Assembly (NCBI RefSeq): GCF_000619925.1
Contig: NZ_JHVB01000005.1
Coordinates: forward strand, 151,501 to 215,500
DNA: 64,000 bases
Source: Treponema sp. C6A8
GTDB lineage: Bacteria > Spirochaetota > Spirochaetia > Treponematales > Treponemataceae
Reading direction: 5' to 3'
Position 1 is the stretch's first letter. Each line of letters opens with the position of its first letter. Below, in pieces: positions 23,487 through 33,900 of the stretch. Below the pieces are notes generated by a model. That model saw nothing but the letters and a program-made list of their open reading frames with translations, ran no database searches and was not told where the DNA came from. Position numbers and translations under genes: made by a program.

Positions 23487-23524
23487 AATACGTAAAAAAG
23501 TTAACTTTTTTACGTATTTTTTTT
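23487..23524 (+). terminator. terminator after the STAS-protein gene
   Basis: AATACGTAAAAAAGTT (23487-23502) is followed directly by its exact complement AACTTTTTTACGTATT (23503-23518) and then six further T. Since it is nearly symmetric it could also act from the other strand. Confidence 0.85.
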
Positions 23525-23678
23525 AACTTTTTCAATTTCTAACAATTCTTTCAGGAAATCGGTTTCAGTTAAACAAAAAGAAAACGTAAGTAATTCCGAA
23601 AAATATGTATTTATTTCTTTGAATTGAAGGTTATAATTACCTTTAGAATATTTTCAATTGTTCGATTAGGAGGAAACA

Positions 23679-24761
23679 ATGAAAAAAATGTTAAAAGTTG
23701 TTGCCGCTTTGGCTTTGGCTTCTACAGTGCTCTTCACATCATGCGGTGGAAGTAAAGGAAGTGGAAAAAAGACTGTTGGTGTTGCAATGCCTACTCAGTC
23801 ATCTGAGCGCTGGATTAACGACGGTGCCAACATGAAAAAACAGCTCGAAGCTGCAGGTTATGCTGTTGAATTACAGTATGCAGAAGACGATGTTCAGATG
23901 CAGGTTTCTCAGCTTGAGAACTTGATTGCTAAACAGGTAAACTGCCTTGTTGTTGCAGCTATTGACTCAACAGCTTTGGTAAACGTACTTGCTACAGCTA
24001 AACAGAACAATATCCCTGTAATTGCTTATGACCGCTTGTTGATGGATACAGACGCAGTTTCATACTACGCTACATTCGATAACAAGGGTGTTGGTACAGC
24101 AATTGCTAAATACATCGAAACAGCTAAGTCTCTTAAGACTGCTAAAGATGAAGGCCGTTCATACACAATCGAATTCTTCATGGGATCTCCAGATGATAAC
24201 AACGCTTTGTTCCTTTACAACGGTGTTATGGAAGTTCTTAAACAGTACCTTGATAACGGTGTTCTTAAATGTAAGACAGGCCGTACATCATTCGAAAAAA
24301 CATGTATTCTCCGCTGGTCTCAGGAAACTGCTCAGCAGTGGTGTGAAAACTACCTTTCAGGTTTCTATGCTAACGAAAAACTCGACATTGCTTGTACAGC
24401 ATTCGACGGATTCGCTTATGGTGTAAAAGCTGCTTGTGAAGGTGCTGGATACAAAGTTGGTGTTGACTGGCCTCTTATCACTGGTCAGGATGCTGAACTT
24501 ATGGCTACAAAGAACATCATCGCTGGTTCACAGACATGTTCTATCTACAAAGACACACGTCTCTTGGCTTCAAAATGTGTAACAATGGTTGAAGCTGTGC
24601 TTAAGGGTTCACAGCCAGAAATCAACGACCGCACACAGTACAACAACGGTAAATTGGTTGTTCCATCTTACCTCTGTACTCCAGTTGCAGTTGATAAGTT
24701 CAACGTTGATGAAGTTATCGTTGGCGGTGGATATTATACAAAAGAGCAGCTTGGTCTCTAA
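23679..24761 (+). CDS. chvE: multiple-sugar-binding lipoprotein, ChvE type
   Basis: 360 residues. Lipoprotein signal with lipobox F-T-S-C (Cys22), then a type-I periplasmic sugar-binding fold. The string of motifs 'SERWINDGANMKKQLEAAGY', 'LQYAEDDVQMQVSQLENLI', 'VAAIDSTALVNVL', 'VIAYDRLLMDTDAVSYYATFDN' matches ChvE closely. ChvE binds monosaccharides such as galactose, glucose, xylose and arabinose. AGGAGG precedes the ATG and TATAAT lies at 23632-23637. A terminator hairpin separates it from gguA, giving higher binding-protein expression. Codon choice is strongly biased (Leu CTT, Ala GCT, Gly GGT), as in highly expressed genes. Confidence 0.93.
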   Translation: MKKMLKVVAALALASTVLFTSCGGSKGSGKKTVGVAMPTQSSERWINDGANMKKQLEAAGYAVELQYAEDDVQMQVSQLENLIAKQVNCLVVAAIDSTALVNVLATAKQNNIPVIAYDRLLMDTDAVSYYATFDNKGVGTAIAKYIETAKSLKTAKDEGRSYTIEFFMGSPDDNNALFLYNGVMEVLKQYLDNGVLKCKTGRTSFEKTCILRWSQETAQQWCENYLSGFYANEKLDIACTAFDGFAYGVKAACEGAGYKVGVDWPLITGQDAELMATKNIIAGSQTCSIYKDTRLLASKCVTMVEAVLKGSQPEINDRTQYNNGKLVVPSYLCTPVAVDKFNVDEVIVGGGYYTKEQLGL

Positions 24762-24803
24762 TTAAATACCAGGTCTGGGGCTTTCGGGCTCCAGGAATCG
24801 GAT

Positions 24804-24847
24804 AAAAGCCAGCTTTAGAGCAAAAGCTTTAAACTGGCTTTTTTTTT
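24804..24847 (+). terminator. intercistronic terminator/attenuator between chvE and gguA
   Basis: AAAAGCCAG (24804-24812) pairs with CTGGCTTTT before a T-tract ending at 24847, enclosing an inner AGCTTTA/TAAAGCT-like pairing. gguA starts 27 nt downstream, so partial read-through would set the ratio of binding protein to transporter. Confidence 0.8.
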
Positions 24848-24873
24848 GGATAATCTAAAAAAAAGGTAAAAAA

Positions 24874-26418
24874 ATGGCATCAGAATACATTCTGGAAATG
24901 AACAACATTACAAAAGAGTTTCCTGGAGTAAAAGCACTTGATGACGTTAATCTTAAAGTAAAGCAGGGAGAAATCCATGCACTTTGTGGTGAAAACGGAG
25001 CCGGTAAATCTACTCTTATGAATCTCTTGTCTGGAAACTATCCATACGGTTCATATTCAGGCGACATTATTTACAAGGGTGAACTTTGTAAGTTTCATGA
25101 TATTAAAGCCGGCGAAAAGAAAGGTATTGTAATTATTCACCAGGAATTGGCGCTCAGCCCGTATCTTTCGGTTGCTGAAAATATTTTTATGGGCAACGAA
25201 CAGCTTAGTTGCCGTGGTGTAATCGACTGGGATAAAACCCGCGTAAATGCCAAAAAAATGCTGGAAAAAGTAGGACTTGGTGATGAAAATATCAACGTTC
25301 CTGTTGGTACTCTTGGTGTTGGAAAACAGCAGCTTATCGAAATTGCTAAGGCTCTTAGTAAGAACGTTGAGCTTCTGATTCTGGACGAACCTACAGCCTC
25401 TTTAAATGATGAAGAAAGTGCTCACTTGCTGGACATCCTGCGTGGGCTTAAACAGCAGGGAATCACAAGTATTATGATTTCCCATAAATTAAACGAAATT
25501 AATGCGATTGCCGATTCAATCACAATTATCCGTGATGGAAAGACAATTGAAACTCTTATTAAAGGCGAAGATGATATGTCGGAAGACCGTATCATCAAGG
25601 GAATGGTTGGTCGTGAAATGTCTAACCGTTATCCTCCTCGCGAAAATATTAAAAAAGGCGAAGTAATTCTTGAAGTTAAGAACTGGAACGTATTCCATCC
25701 TGAAGATGAAACACGCCAGATGATTACTAACGTAAACTTCAATGTTCGCGCCGGTGAAGTTGTAGGTTTTGCAGGACTTATGGGTGCCGGTCGTACAGAG
25801 CTTGCCATGAGTATTTTTGGTAAGAGTTATGGTCAGAAGATTTCCGGTGAAATCTACATGCACGGCAAAAAAGTTACTATTAATAACGTAAAGGATGCCG
25901 TAAATGCGGGAATTGCCTATACTTCGGAAGACCGCAAGAATTACGGTTTGAACCTGATTGCCGATGTTAAGACTAACATGACTATGGCGGCATTGCGAAA
26001 CTACTACGCACGCAAAGGTGTTGTAGACAGTAATAAGGAAATCCTTGATTCAGAAGACTTCAGAAAGAAAATCAATGTAAAGACTCCGTCTGTAAACCAG
26101 GTTGTGGGAACTCTTTCTGGTGGTAACCAGCAGAAGGTTGTACTTGCAAAATGGATGATGACTTTGCCTGATGTTCTTATTCTTGATGAACCTACCCGCG
26201 GTATCGACGTTGGTGCTAAGTACGAAATCTACTGTGTAATCAACGAACTTGCCAGAGCAGGAAAAGCCGTAATCGTAATTTCATCAGAAATGCCTGAAGT
26301 AATTGGTACCTGTGACCGTGTTTATGTAATCAGCGAAGGTGAAATTGCCGGAGAATTGCAGAAAGACCAGCTTTCACAGGAAAACATTATGAAGTGCATT
26401 GTGAACCATAATTCTTAA
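24874..26418 (+). CDS. gguA: sugar ABC transporter ATP-binding protein (GguA/MmsA type)
   Basis: 514 residues with two ABC domains, as in monosaccharide importers. The first half has Walker A '[16 protein letters not shown]', '[15 protein letters not shown]' signature and Walker B '[13 protein letters not shown]'. The second half has a degenerate Walker A ('[10 protein letters not shown]'), signature '[15 protein letters not shown]' and Walker B '[14 protein letters not shown]'. It energises uptake through GguB with ChvE. Located between chvE and gguB; gguB follows 21 nt later. Confidence 0.94.
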   Translation: MASEYILEMNNITKEFPGVKALDDVNLKVKQGEIHALCGENGAGKSTLMNLLSGNYPYGSYSGDIIYKGELCKFHDIKAGEKKGIVIIHQELALSPYLSVAENIFMGNEQLSCRGVIDWDKTRVNAKKMLEKVGLGDENINVPVGTLGVGKQQLIEIAKALSKNVELLILDEPTASLNDEESAHLLDILRGLKQQGITSIMISHKLNEINAIADSITIIRDGKTIETLIKGEDDMSEDRIIKGMVGREMSNRYPPRENIKKGEVILEVKNWNVFHPEDETRQMITNVNFNVRAGEVVGFAGLMGAGRTELAMSIFGKSYGQKISGEIYMHGKKVTINNVKDAVNAGIAYTSEDRKNYGLNLIADVKTNMTMAALRNYYARKGVVDSNKEILDSEDFRKKINVKTPSVNQVVGTLSGGNQQKVVLAKWMMTLPDVLILDEPTRGIDVGAKYEIYCVINELARAGKAVIVISSEMPEVIGTCDRVYVISEGEIAGELQKDQLSQENIMKCIVNHNS

Positions 26419-26439
26419 AAAAAAGAGAGGAAAAATAAA

Positions 26440-27606
26440 ATGAGTGATGTAAAACAGTTTAAACATTATGAAAACATCAACATAAAACAATACGGAATGG
26501 TTATTGCTCTTGTTGCAATCTTCCTTTTGTTCAACCTTTTCACTGGCGGAAAGAATGCTTCGCCAATGAACATTAACAACCTGGTAATGCAGAACGGTTA
26601 CGTTGTTATCATGGCAACTGGTATGCTTCTTTGTGTACTTACCGGAAACGTTGACCTTGGTGTAGGTTCTATTGTAGCTCTTACTGGTGCTATTTCTGCT
26701 ATCTGTGTTGTAGACTTGCACTTCCCGATTTTGCTTGCCTTCCTTACAGCTCTTTTGGTCGGTATTGCTTGTGGTGCTTTTGCAGGTTTCTTTATTGCTA
26801 AACTGGGTATTCCGCCTTTCGTTGTAACTCTTGCTACAATGCTTATGGGACGCGGTCTTACTTATACAATGCTTAAGGCTCAGACAAAAGGTCCAACTCC
26901 ACAAGCATATAACTGGATTGGTGCCGGCTTCCTTCCTACAATCAAGATGGGAAAGATTGACCTTGTTACTATTGTGATTGCCGCTGTTGCTACAGTATTC
27001 ATCATTCTTGGTGATATTAAGGCTAACCGCACAAAGCTTAAGTATAACTTCAACGTAAACCCACTCTGGCAGCGCGTTGTAAAGCTTATCGTAATCATCT
27101 TCATCTTGTGGTTCCTCTTCCTTAAACTCGCTCAGAACAATGGTGTACCTATCGTTCTTGTTTTGTGTGGAATTATCGTAGCAATCTACAACTTCATTAC
27201 AAGCCGCACAGTTGCCGGTCGTCAGATTTACGCTCTTGGTGGTAACGAAAAGGCTGCCCGCCTTTCTGGTATCAACACACGCAGCGTATTCTTCTGGGTT
27301 TATACAAACATGGGATTCTTAGCCGCTGTAGCTGGTATCGTTCTTTCTGCCCGCAACGGTTCTGCAACTCCAAAAGCTGGTGATGGTTTTGAAATGGATG
27401 CCATCGCTTCATGTTACATTGGTGGTGCTGCAACTGCCGGTGGTATCGGTACAATCATTGGTGCCGTAGTCGGAGCTTTCGTAATGGGAGTTTTGAACAA
27501 TGGTATGTCTTTGATTGGTTGGTCTACTGATATTCAGAAGATTGTTAAGGGTGCGGTATTGCTGGGTGCAGTAGTATTTGACCTGGTATCAAAGAAACGA
27601 AAATAA
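26440..27606 (+). CDS. gguB: sugar ABC transporter permease (GguB type)
   Basis: 388 residues, about ten membrane helices. The EAA-like loop appears as 'YALGGNEKAARLSGIN', and 'GDGFEMDAIASCYIGGAATAGGIGT' is the family signature near the C-terminus. It forms the membrane channel for the ChvE/GguA system. AGAGAGGA ribosome-binding site 8-12 nt upstream. A central loop of about 40 residues rich in Asn/Lys ('IKANRTKLKYNFNVNP') separates two groups of helices. Last gene of the operon. Confidence 0.94.
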   Translation: MSDVKQFKHYENINIKQYGMVIALVAIFLLFNLFTGGKNASPMNINNLVMQNGYVVIMATGMLLCVLTGNVDLGVGSIVALTGAISAICVVDLHFPILLAFLTALLVGIACGAFAGFFIAKLGIPPFVVTLATMLMGRGLTYTMLKAQTKGPTPQAYNWIGAGFLPTIKMGKIDLVTIVIAAVATVFIILGDIKANRTKLKYNFNVNPLWQRVVKLIVIIFILWFLFLKLAQNNGVPIVLVLCGIIVAIYNFITSRTVAGRQIYALGGNEKAARLSGINTRSVFFWVYTNMGFLAAVAGIVLSARNGSATPKAGDGFEMDAIASCYIGGAATAGGIGTIIGAVVGAFVMGVLNNGMSLIGWSTDIQKIVKGAVLLGAVVFDLVSKKRK

Positions 27607-27609
27607 TAC

Positions 27610-27686
27610 GTGCGGTTAAAAATGAGGTTTTACAACTTCCGAATGCATGTAACCGCACTAACACCTTTTTGCTTAGCAAAAAGGTG
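27610..27686. other. two hairpins downstream of gguB
   Basis: GTGCGGTTA (27610-27618) pairs with TAACCGCAC (27650-27658); next, CACCTTTTTGC/GCAAAAAGGTG (27662-27686) forms a perfect 11-bp stem with a TTA loop. No T-tract follows. They lie in a 337-bp gap between convergent genes that also contains family A copy 4; the remainder (27860-27943) shows nothing recognisable. Confidence 0.55.
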
Positions 27687-27705
27687 AAATTGGATGAAGT
27701 GAGAT

Positions 27706-27859
27706 AAAAAAATGCTCCCGGTCGCATAGCGTGGTGCAAAACCGCGCAATAATGCGCTACACGCTGATTGTGGTAAAGAAACTATAAAAATGGCCGCTCT
27801 CGCGGCCGTCACAATCAGAGTGTTTTTGCCCCGCGCTACACTCCCTCGCGCATTTTTTT
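27706..27859 (-). repeat. family A structured repeat, copy 4
   Basis: Reads on the - strand between convergent gguB and thyX. Perfect outer stem AAAAAAATGC/GCATTTTTTT. Helix CTGATTGTG/CACAATCAG, again different from copies 1-3 and fully paired. Apical hairpin GGCCGC-GAGA-GCGGCC (GNRA). Second hairpin GCGCA-TTAT-TGCGC as in copies 3 and 5. Confidence 0.85.
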
Positions 27860-27943
27860 CCTTCCAAATTATAGTATTTCTTACTAAGTTTCAGATTTCA
27901 GTTATTTCTGGCTTTCTAATTTCTTCCTAAGTTTCAGTTTCTA

Positions 27944-28654
27944 TTAATTAGCTGCAGTTTCTTTTTTGTATTCTTCTATGATACTAGCCTTTAGTCCGTC
28001 CAGGCCTTTTGGCATGAGGCCGCAGCATTTTTCTTCGGTGCAGTAGCCGATGGTTTTGCAGGATGGGACAAAGTAGTTGTCGCAGATCCATTTCCATTCG
28101 TCTGAGTAAGTGGAAAGTTTACTTTTGATTTCGCCGGCAAGGGTGCGGATTTCTTTCAGGGCGCGGTTACAGAGGCGCATATTCATAAAGTGCATAAGGC
28201 CACGCAGGTTGATTTTCCATACGATTTTTGTGTGCATGCCTAGTGGCAGGATGTTGGCACAGTCTTCCTTTTTCATTCCGAGTTCAAGAAGTTTTCCGTA
28301 ATTTTCAGAAATATCGCCCATGGTTTTTGCAATCTGTTCTTTCTGTTCTTCTGTGCTGCCTGGGTTGTAGTAGGCAAAATCTTCAAAATTGATGTAGCGG
28401 GTTGAATCCTGAAGGCGGGTAACGCCGATGATATGTGTGTAAAGTTCGCGGATACAGCGGGCAGAGTAGCCTTCGATAATCATTTCTACGGTCGGATATT
28501 CTGCAGTACGTAAATGTCCGCTCTGAATGCAGGATTTTCCGCGCTTGATATTTTTTTCAACGTCTGTGATGTCTGAATTCCAGCATACGCCGGCATTTTC
28601 CCCGATATGTGCAAGAGGGTCTTTTTCTGTGCGTTTTTCAATAATTGTAATCAT
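27944..28654 (-). CDS. thyX: FAD-dependent thymidylate synthase
   Basis: 236 residues. ThyX makes dTMP from dUMP with methylene-tetrahydrofolate and FAD. The usual RHRxxSxxxxSxR(Y) signature appears as the variant 'THIIGVTRLQDSTRY', where the conserved C-terminal S-x-R-Y is kept but the first arginines are replaced. 'GLMHFMNMRLCNRALKEIR' is the C-terminal substrate-binding helix. TAAAAT (28661-28666) ends exactly 6 nt before the ATG and there is no Shine-Dalgarno. Assignment rests on the 'LQDSTRY' and 'HFMNMR' regions; the variant motif lowers certainty a little. Confidence 0.85.
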   Translation of the reverse strand: MITIIEKRTEKDPLAHIGENAGVCWNSDITDVEKNIKRGKSCIQSGHLRTAEYPTVEMIIEGYSARCIRELYTHIIGVTRLQDSTRYINFEDFAYYNPGSTEEQKEQIAKTMGDISENYGKLLELGMKKEDCANILPLGMHTKIVWKINLRGLMHFMNMRLCNRALKEIRTLAGEIKSKLSTYSDEWKWICDNYFVPSCKTIGYCTEEKCCGLMPKGLDGLKASIIEEYKKETAAN

Positions 28655-28680
28655 GATTTTATTTTAGCGGAAAGAAATAT

Positions 28681-28738
28681 AAAAAAATAGGGCTGACTGA
28701 TAAGTTCACTATGTCAGAACTTATCAGTCAGCCCCTTT
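28681..28738 (-). terminator. terminator of the outer-membrane protein gene
   Basis: GGGCTGACTGATAAGTTC (28690-28707) and its exact complement (28717-28734) form an 18-bp stem with a 9-nt loop; the - strand side is followed by a T-rich run. It lies just after the DUF2715-like gene and overlaps the upstream region of thyX. Confidence 0.85.
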
Positions 28739-28752
28739 TCGGAAATGGGTTT

Positions 28753-29415
28753 TTAGATTTTCCAGCAGATTCCTACGGTTGGAATTACTTTTACACCACC
28801 GCGGGAAAGAGATTTAGTATCAGTTTTTATGTTATCCTTTTCTGTTTCGCGGAAAAGGAAAGTCGGGCAGTTATAACCAACTGTGGCAGACGCATAAAGA
28901 GAGAAAACTTTTACCGGAGTCCATGCAAAGTATGCGTTTACTGCAGGAAGGAAAGAGGCATAATAAACTGTGTCTGTATATTTTGCTTTGTTTGAATCGA
29001 AAAGTGAAGAATCGTAGGTAACTACAGTTAAATCATAACCAAGCATTCCGTAAAAGGCGAAGAAGAACATATCTGTGCGGATAGGTGCCCATCCTGCTCC
29101 CATAAGAAGGTTCTGGTTAAAACCAATCAAGTAGCCTAATTCTGAGCCTTCCGGTGTATCAACATTACTGTTCGAAAAGTTGTTGTCGATAAATGCGCGT
29201 ACGGTGAAACCGTTTGACATTAAAACGCCTGTGTAAGTAAGGTCAATACCTGTCTGAACCGGCATTTTAATGCTGTCAAAGCCCTGTTTTTCAGCATGCA
29301 TTTTTGTTGATGTTGGAAGACGCCAACCAAATCCGATGAAGTTTTTCCAGGCTTCTCCGGCAAATGCAGATGTACTTAAAAGAAGCGCAGCTGCGATACC
29401 TAATAATTTTTTCAT
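28753..29415 (-). CDS. putative outer-membrane beta-barrel protein (DUF2715-like)
   Basis: 220 residues with a classical signal peptide (MKKLLGIAAALLLSTSAFAG, cleavage after AFA). The mature part alternates aromatic and polar residues in short strands ('IGFGWRLP', 'IDLTYTGVLMSNGFTVRAFIDN', 'FFFAFYGMLGYDLTV') and ends in a strand with terminal 'GICWKI', as in small spirochaete barrel proteins. The overall pattern resembles the Treponema DUF2715 family; family membership is by recollection of pattern. AGGAG precedes the ATG. Probably exported to the outer membrane. Confidence 0.7.
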   Translation of the reverse strand: MKKLLGIAAALLLSTSAFAGEAWKNFIGFGWRLPTSTKMHAEKQGFDSIKMPVQTGIDLTYTGVLMSNGFTVRAFIDNNFSNSNVDTPEGSELGYLIGFNQNLLMGAGWAPIRTDMFFFAFYGMLGYDLTVVTYDSSLFDSNKAKYTDTVYYASFLPAVNAYFAWTPVKVFSLYASATVGYNCPTFLFRETEKDNIKTDTKSLSRGGVKVIPTVGICWKI

Positions 29416-29537
29416 AATTTTATTTCTCCTTTTTGATCTTTTCCTTATCTATTAGACACCTCTTACAGGGAAAAGTGTCACTTTAAAAATCAATTTTTAG
29501 AGAAATAATAATAAAATGTTATAATAAAGACAATATT

Positions 29538-30512
29538 TTACGCAGGAATATGAATCCAGGTGAGTTCGTGCTTGTTGTAATTTAAGTGAAGGATGCGGCT
29601 GTGCGGAATATCGGCAAATTTCTGAATGAGAGGCCAGTCGATTTCGCCCTGCATCTTGATTGTGCAGATCATTTTTAAGTTAGGGTTGTATTCAAGCCAC
29701 ATTGTGATCCACTGAAGGAGGCGTTCCGGGTAACAGATTACGTCGCTGAAAATCCAGTCAAATGGCCCGATTTCTTCCGGCTTAAAGGTAAAGGCATCGT
29801 GAGCCTGGAAGGTAATCAGCGGATTATTCATAAGGGAATCGGCAAGAGGCGCTCGGTCTACTGCAAATACGGCTGCTCCAAGGCCTGCTAGAACCCATGT
29901 CCAGCCACCAGGGCAGGCCCCGGCTTCAAAACAGCGGTCGCCGGCTTTTGGAAGTTCGCAGCCGGTAAAGAGCCTGGCCATTGTAAGGCTTTCCTGAATC
30001 TTCAGGTAGGCGCGGCTTGGCGGATTTTCATGATCTTCGATAAAGCGCAGGCTGCCGGCCGGTAAAAAGCTGGAAGTTTCTGCGCTTGCAATCATCGTGT
30101 GCTCATCAATCAGGGTATAAAGCCCGATTTGTGAAGAAGGAATTTCTACCGGGAAGTTTCTGTCTTTCAGATTTATGTAGGGAAGTTTTTCCTGAATCAG
30201 ATTTGCGCGGCGGAAACAGGTAAACTGATAGGGAGCCCAGTTTCGCTGGATTTTTTTAAGTTCCCCTGCAGCCTCTCCAATTGAATCAAAAGTCAAAAGA
30301 AAAGGTTTAATCATTGTGCAGCGGGCCCAGTAAGGAAATCCTGATTTAAAATCATCGGCCTTCAGGTTTTCAAAATAAAACAAGTCGCCGTAGCGGGCTG
30401 TAGCTTTATCATTAAGAGAAAATCTTTTTTTAAGCTCAGAAAGCAACATTTCTACCTGTTCAGGGAAAGGAAGAAATGCTAGTCCTGAAAGTTCCTTGAT
30501 TTTTGTACTCAT
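29538..30512 (-). CDS. SAM-dependent methyltransferase, RlmM/FtsJ type
   Basis: 324 residues. An N-terminal THUMP-like half is followed by a Rossmann-like methyltransferase: 'CFEAGACPGGWTWVL' (SAM motif I), 'VFAVDRAPL' (motif II), 'FDWIFSDVICYP' (catalytic Asp) and 'MICTIKMQGE' (catalytic Lys). The K-D-K-E tetrad layout suggests 2'-O-methylation of RNA; RlmM modifies 23S rRNA C2498 in E. coli. The PilZ-domain gene lies 5 nt upstream on the same strand. Confidence 0.82.
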   Translation of the reverse strand: MSTKIKELSGLAFLPFPEQVEMLLSELKKRFSLNDKATARYGDLFYFENLKADDFKSGFPYWARCTMIKPFLLTFDSIGEAAGELKKIQRNWAPYQFTCFRRANLIQEKLPYINLKDRNFPVEIPSSQIGLYTLIDEHTMIASAETSSFLPAGSLRFIEDHENPPSRAYLKIQESLTMARLFTGCELPKAGDRCFEAGACPGGWTWVLAGLGAAVFAVDRAPLADSLMNNPLITFQAHDAFTFKPEEIGPFDWIFSDVICYPERLLQWITMWLEYNPNLKMICTIKMQGEIDWPLIQKFADIPHSRILHLNYNKHELTWIHIPA

Positions 30513-30517
30513 GCGAT

Positions 30518-30874
30518 TTACTTTATTTCCGGGAGCTGGTCTTCGGAAAGCTGTTCCAGATGATCGATAAATTCATTAAGACGGTTTGCATCAGGCGAGT
30601 AAAGAATTTTAAAACCGATATAGGTGCTTCCGTCCTGTTCGTTTGCCCACTGAGGCAGGCATTTTAATTTGAGCGGAATTGGATTTTTTGCATTTGAAGG
30701 AAGGATTTCAACTTCGTATTCGTTTTCAAGTTCAACTACAACAGGAAAAGAGTAATGCATTTTTAGACCGCCTGCACTGATATCATCTAAAATCCCGGGA
30801 AGGGCGCAGAGCTCGTGGCAAGTGATTTTTCCAATTTCCTTATAGCGAGTATCGCTTCGTTTCTCAAAATCCAT
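30518..30874 (-). CDS. PilZ-domain protein (c-di-GMP binding)
   Basis: 118 residues consisting of a PilZ domain: N-terminal R-x-x-x-R in 'RSDTRYKEIG', 'LDDISAGGLKMHY' (the D/N-x-S-x-x-G motif) and 'YIGFKIL'. These residues wrap cyclic di-GMP, so this is likely a c-di-GMP effector. Start at 30874 (MDFEKRSD) is preferred because GGTGG lies 7 nt upstream; an in-frame ATG at 30889 is possible. It partners, at the level of pathway, with the GGDEF and HD-GYP-like genes at 1-1640. It precedes the RlmM-like gene by 5 nt. Confidence 0.88.
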   Translation of the reverse strand: MDFEKRSDTRYKEIGKITCHELCALPGILDDISAGGLKMHYSFPVVVELENEYEVEILPSNAKNPIPLKLKCLPQWANEQDGSTYIGFKILYSPDANRLNEFIDHLEQLSEDQLPEIK

Positions 30875-30905
30875 ATTATAACCACCCATTATACGGAAAG
30901 CATAA

Positions 30906-33900
30906 TTATTTTACAACCATCACCTTTCGGGTTTCGTCTATGCCCGGCGCCTTGACGATTACAAAATACATTCCGCGTGCCACTGCGCTTCCTGCGTTGT
31001 TCTTTCCGTCCCAGTAGTAAAAATGTTCACCGGCCGAGGCGCTTCCATGAGTCAGATATTTTACGATGTTGCCGTCCAGTGTCATTATCATTACATCCAG
31101 ATTTCCGCTTGACGGCATGTTTACTTTGAGAACTGTCTTTTCTCCGTTTGCGGCATTAATTACATTGTTCAAAATTGTTACACCACCGCGCTGCTCGGTG
31201 ATTGATTTGAGAGTGATGTACCATGGACTAAGGCAGAGCAGATCAGAAGTGTTAGACAGATTAAAGGCAAAAAGTGGACAACTTTTGGCAGGGTCCAGAG
31301 TATAGCGTTGACTTGAATAGTCATAAAGTGGTGAGCGGAAGTGTTGTATATATGCTCCGTTTGCATCACAAAGAGCGTAAAGAAAAGAAAGCTGTGAAGG
31401 CTTCATTTTCAGAACATCGTCCTTGGGAATAGAGAATGAAAATCCGCCATTTGCAATTGTTTTACTTTCGGACAAAGACCAGAAATGCTGATTTAATTCT
31501 GGAGTATAAGATTCAAATTCTTTATCTGAAATTGCAGTAATACCAGGTAGCCAGCAGTTTGCTGATTTATCATAATTTGAATTAAATATGTTGAAAATTG
31601 AACTGGAATCTGGATTGTCTGTAATAAAAAGCTTCATACCCCCTGGAAAGTCTGAATCTTGGGGATTTTGTTTTCCGGTATTAATTTTTGAAACGATTTC
31701 AAATCCGTATCCGTAAGGAAGACTACCATAATTCTTCTGATTTTTTGAAAAATCATGAACGGCTATTGAATCGGAACTGTAAACATTTTTATATGAATCA
31801 ATATCATTTCTTTCTGAGTCTGAAATATAGGCATAAGATGTTGTTACTGCACCCAGTGCAAAATCAGAAATTGTATGTGCTGTATCTAAAAGCATGAAAG
31901 TAGCTCCCTGGCTGGTGTGCTCAGCATTACTTTCCTGGATAAAGGTTACCTTCATTGTTCCTTGCCTTCCGCTTACATGATCGTAGGTTGTTTCAGGGTA
32001 AAGAAGGGTAACATTATCATCCTTTTTGGGAGAAATCAGTCTAACATAAAGATTTTCTATATCTTCCAAAGTTACGGCTCTTGTAAGCTGGAGGGTTATT
32101 GCAGACAGACCGGATGAAAAAGTTTGAATTTGTGCATTGACTCCTCTGTCTATCTGGATGCCGTCGGGAGCTACTTCCGGACTACCATCAGGATTTATGG
32201 ATATAATTTCAAAACATCGGGGAAGTATACGGTTCATCGGTTGGTCTATATCCTCCTGAACTGGAGGCAGGGCATTCTTTATATAAGAAATTTTCGATGA
32301 ATCTATTACAATTGGTTTTGAAAAGCAGATAGTGAGTTTATTGCTTCCGACAGAAGATAAAACTGAACTGAAGGCTGGCGGCATTCGGACGTGTTTTTCA
32401 TTTTCAGGGATTCCATCTGAAACGCTAGTGTAGGCACTGGCCTCTGGTGAATAGGATTTGAGTCTTTTTCCCCATTTATCTGTGATAACATATCCGCAGT
32501 AAACATCACCAGAAGTGTTGGTAATGTATTGTGGAATTGTAAGGCTGGCTTTTACATCTCTTAAAAATCCCAGGTGGTTTGTGTAATTTCCGCTGCCTAT
32601 TGATGTTCCGCTTGCATCTGTGTTCCAACTTGTGTTCTCGGTGTAAAGATAGAGTGATGTTTTTAATGCGGCAGGGGCTTCAGTTCCTGTTTTTGATGAA
32701 TATTCTGCAGTAAATGCTGTTCCATCCGAAGCCTTGATTGCATGTAGATAAGTGATTTTTCTGATTTCACGGGGAAATTTAATATAAATTCTACAGTCAG
32801 AAACTGTATAGGCTTCTTCTATTTCTAATTCACTATCATCAAAATTTGTGCAGCTTGACAGAGTACAGTCTGTTGCCGGAATCTGAGCATGGCTGCCGTC
32901 TGAAGTGCCGTCTGCGCAGGTAACAGTAATGTTTGAGATTGTAGAATTTACTGCTTCTGCGCAGAAGTTTTCGGGGCTGTTGTTTTTAGGGATTACAAGG
33001 TTGTTGCCGGAGCTGCCTGTAAGTGTAGCTCCGTTTATGTAGAAGTTTCCCTTTCCGCTTGTTCCGGCTGTGAGGTTTTTTCCCGCAGCAATAGAAAGGG
33101 TGGATGAACTGCTTACCGGGTCTCCGCTATTGATATCAAGAGAAGTTTCGGTAAAGGATTGAACCCAGCCATATGGTCGTCTTGTAAAGTGCTGATATTT
33201 TAGGGATGAAGAATTATAATTTGGGCCCGAAATTATGATGTCCTTACGGGCGGTAAGATTTTCTTTTGCGATAATATTACCGTCCCGCAGAAGAAAAATT
33301 ATGCTGTCAGCTTCAAAAGAATCAGAAAGGGTGATGTCTTTGCTTGCCGGGGAAGTGTAGCTGGAAGTCTGAGCCTGCAGCCAGCCTAAAGTAAGATTCT
33401 TACTGTTTTTAGAAAAGGTGCAGCCTGAGTTTAGAATGAGCATATTAAGACTCATGTCGAAGGGCAATGAAAAAGGAGTCCCTTCAGCGATGGAAAGTGT
33501 ATTTATAGAAATGAAACCAGGAAAATCTGCTGTAAAAGTAGGCGCATCCTGACTGTCGTCAAATTTTTTTACTTCAACAATTCCTCCGCTTGAAGTAAAT
33601 TTACTGGTTCCTGCCGTGATTAATTTATTTATTGAAAGTTTACCATCTGTATGTGTAACACTTGAGCCTGCTGAAATAGTCAGTTCTTTTACGCTTACAT
33701 CTTCATCTATTACAGGCTGTTTATTTGTGTTTGTTTCTGAGATTTCAATGCTGTATTCCTGAAGATTTTTTGGATCAAAACCGGTTATGCCGGTATAAGA
33801 CCAGTTATTTTTGTTTGTCCATTTTTTATCTCCTGCAGCACCAGTCCAGGTTGGAGTCTGATAGTGCCAGGAAATACGTCCCATTTCCATAAAACTTTTG

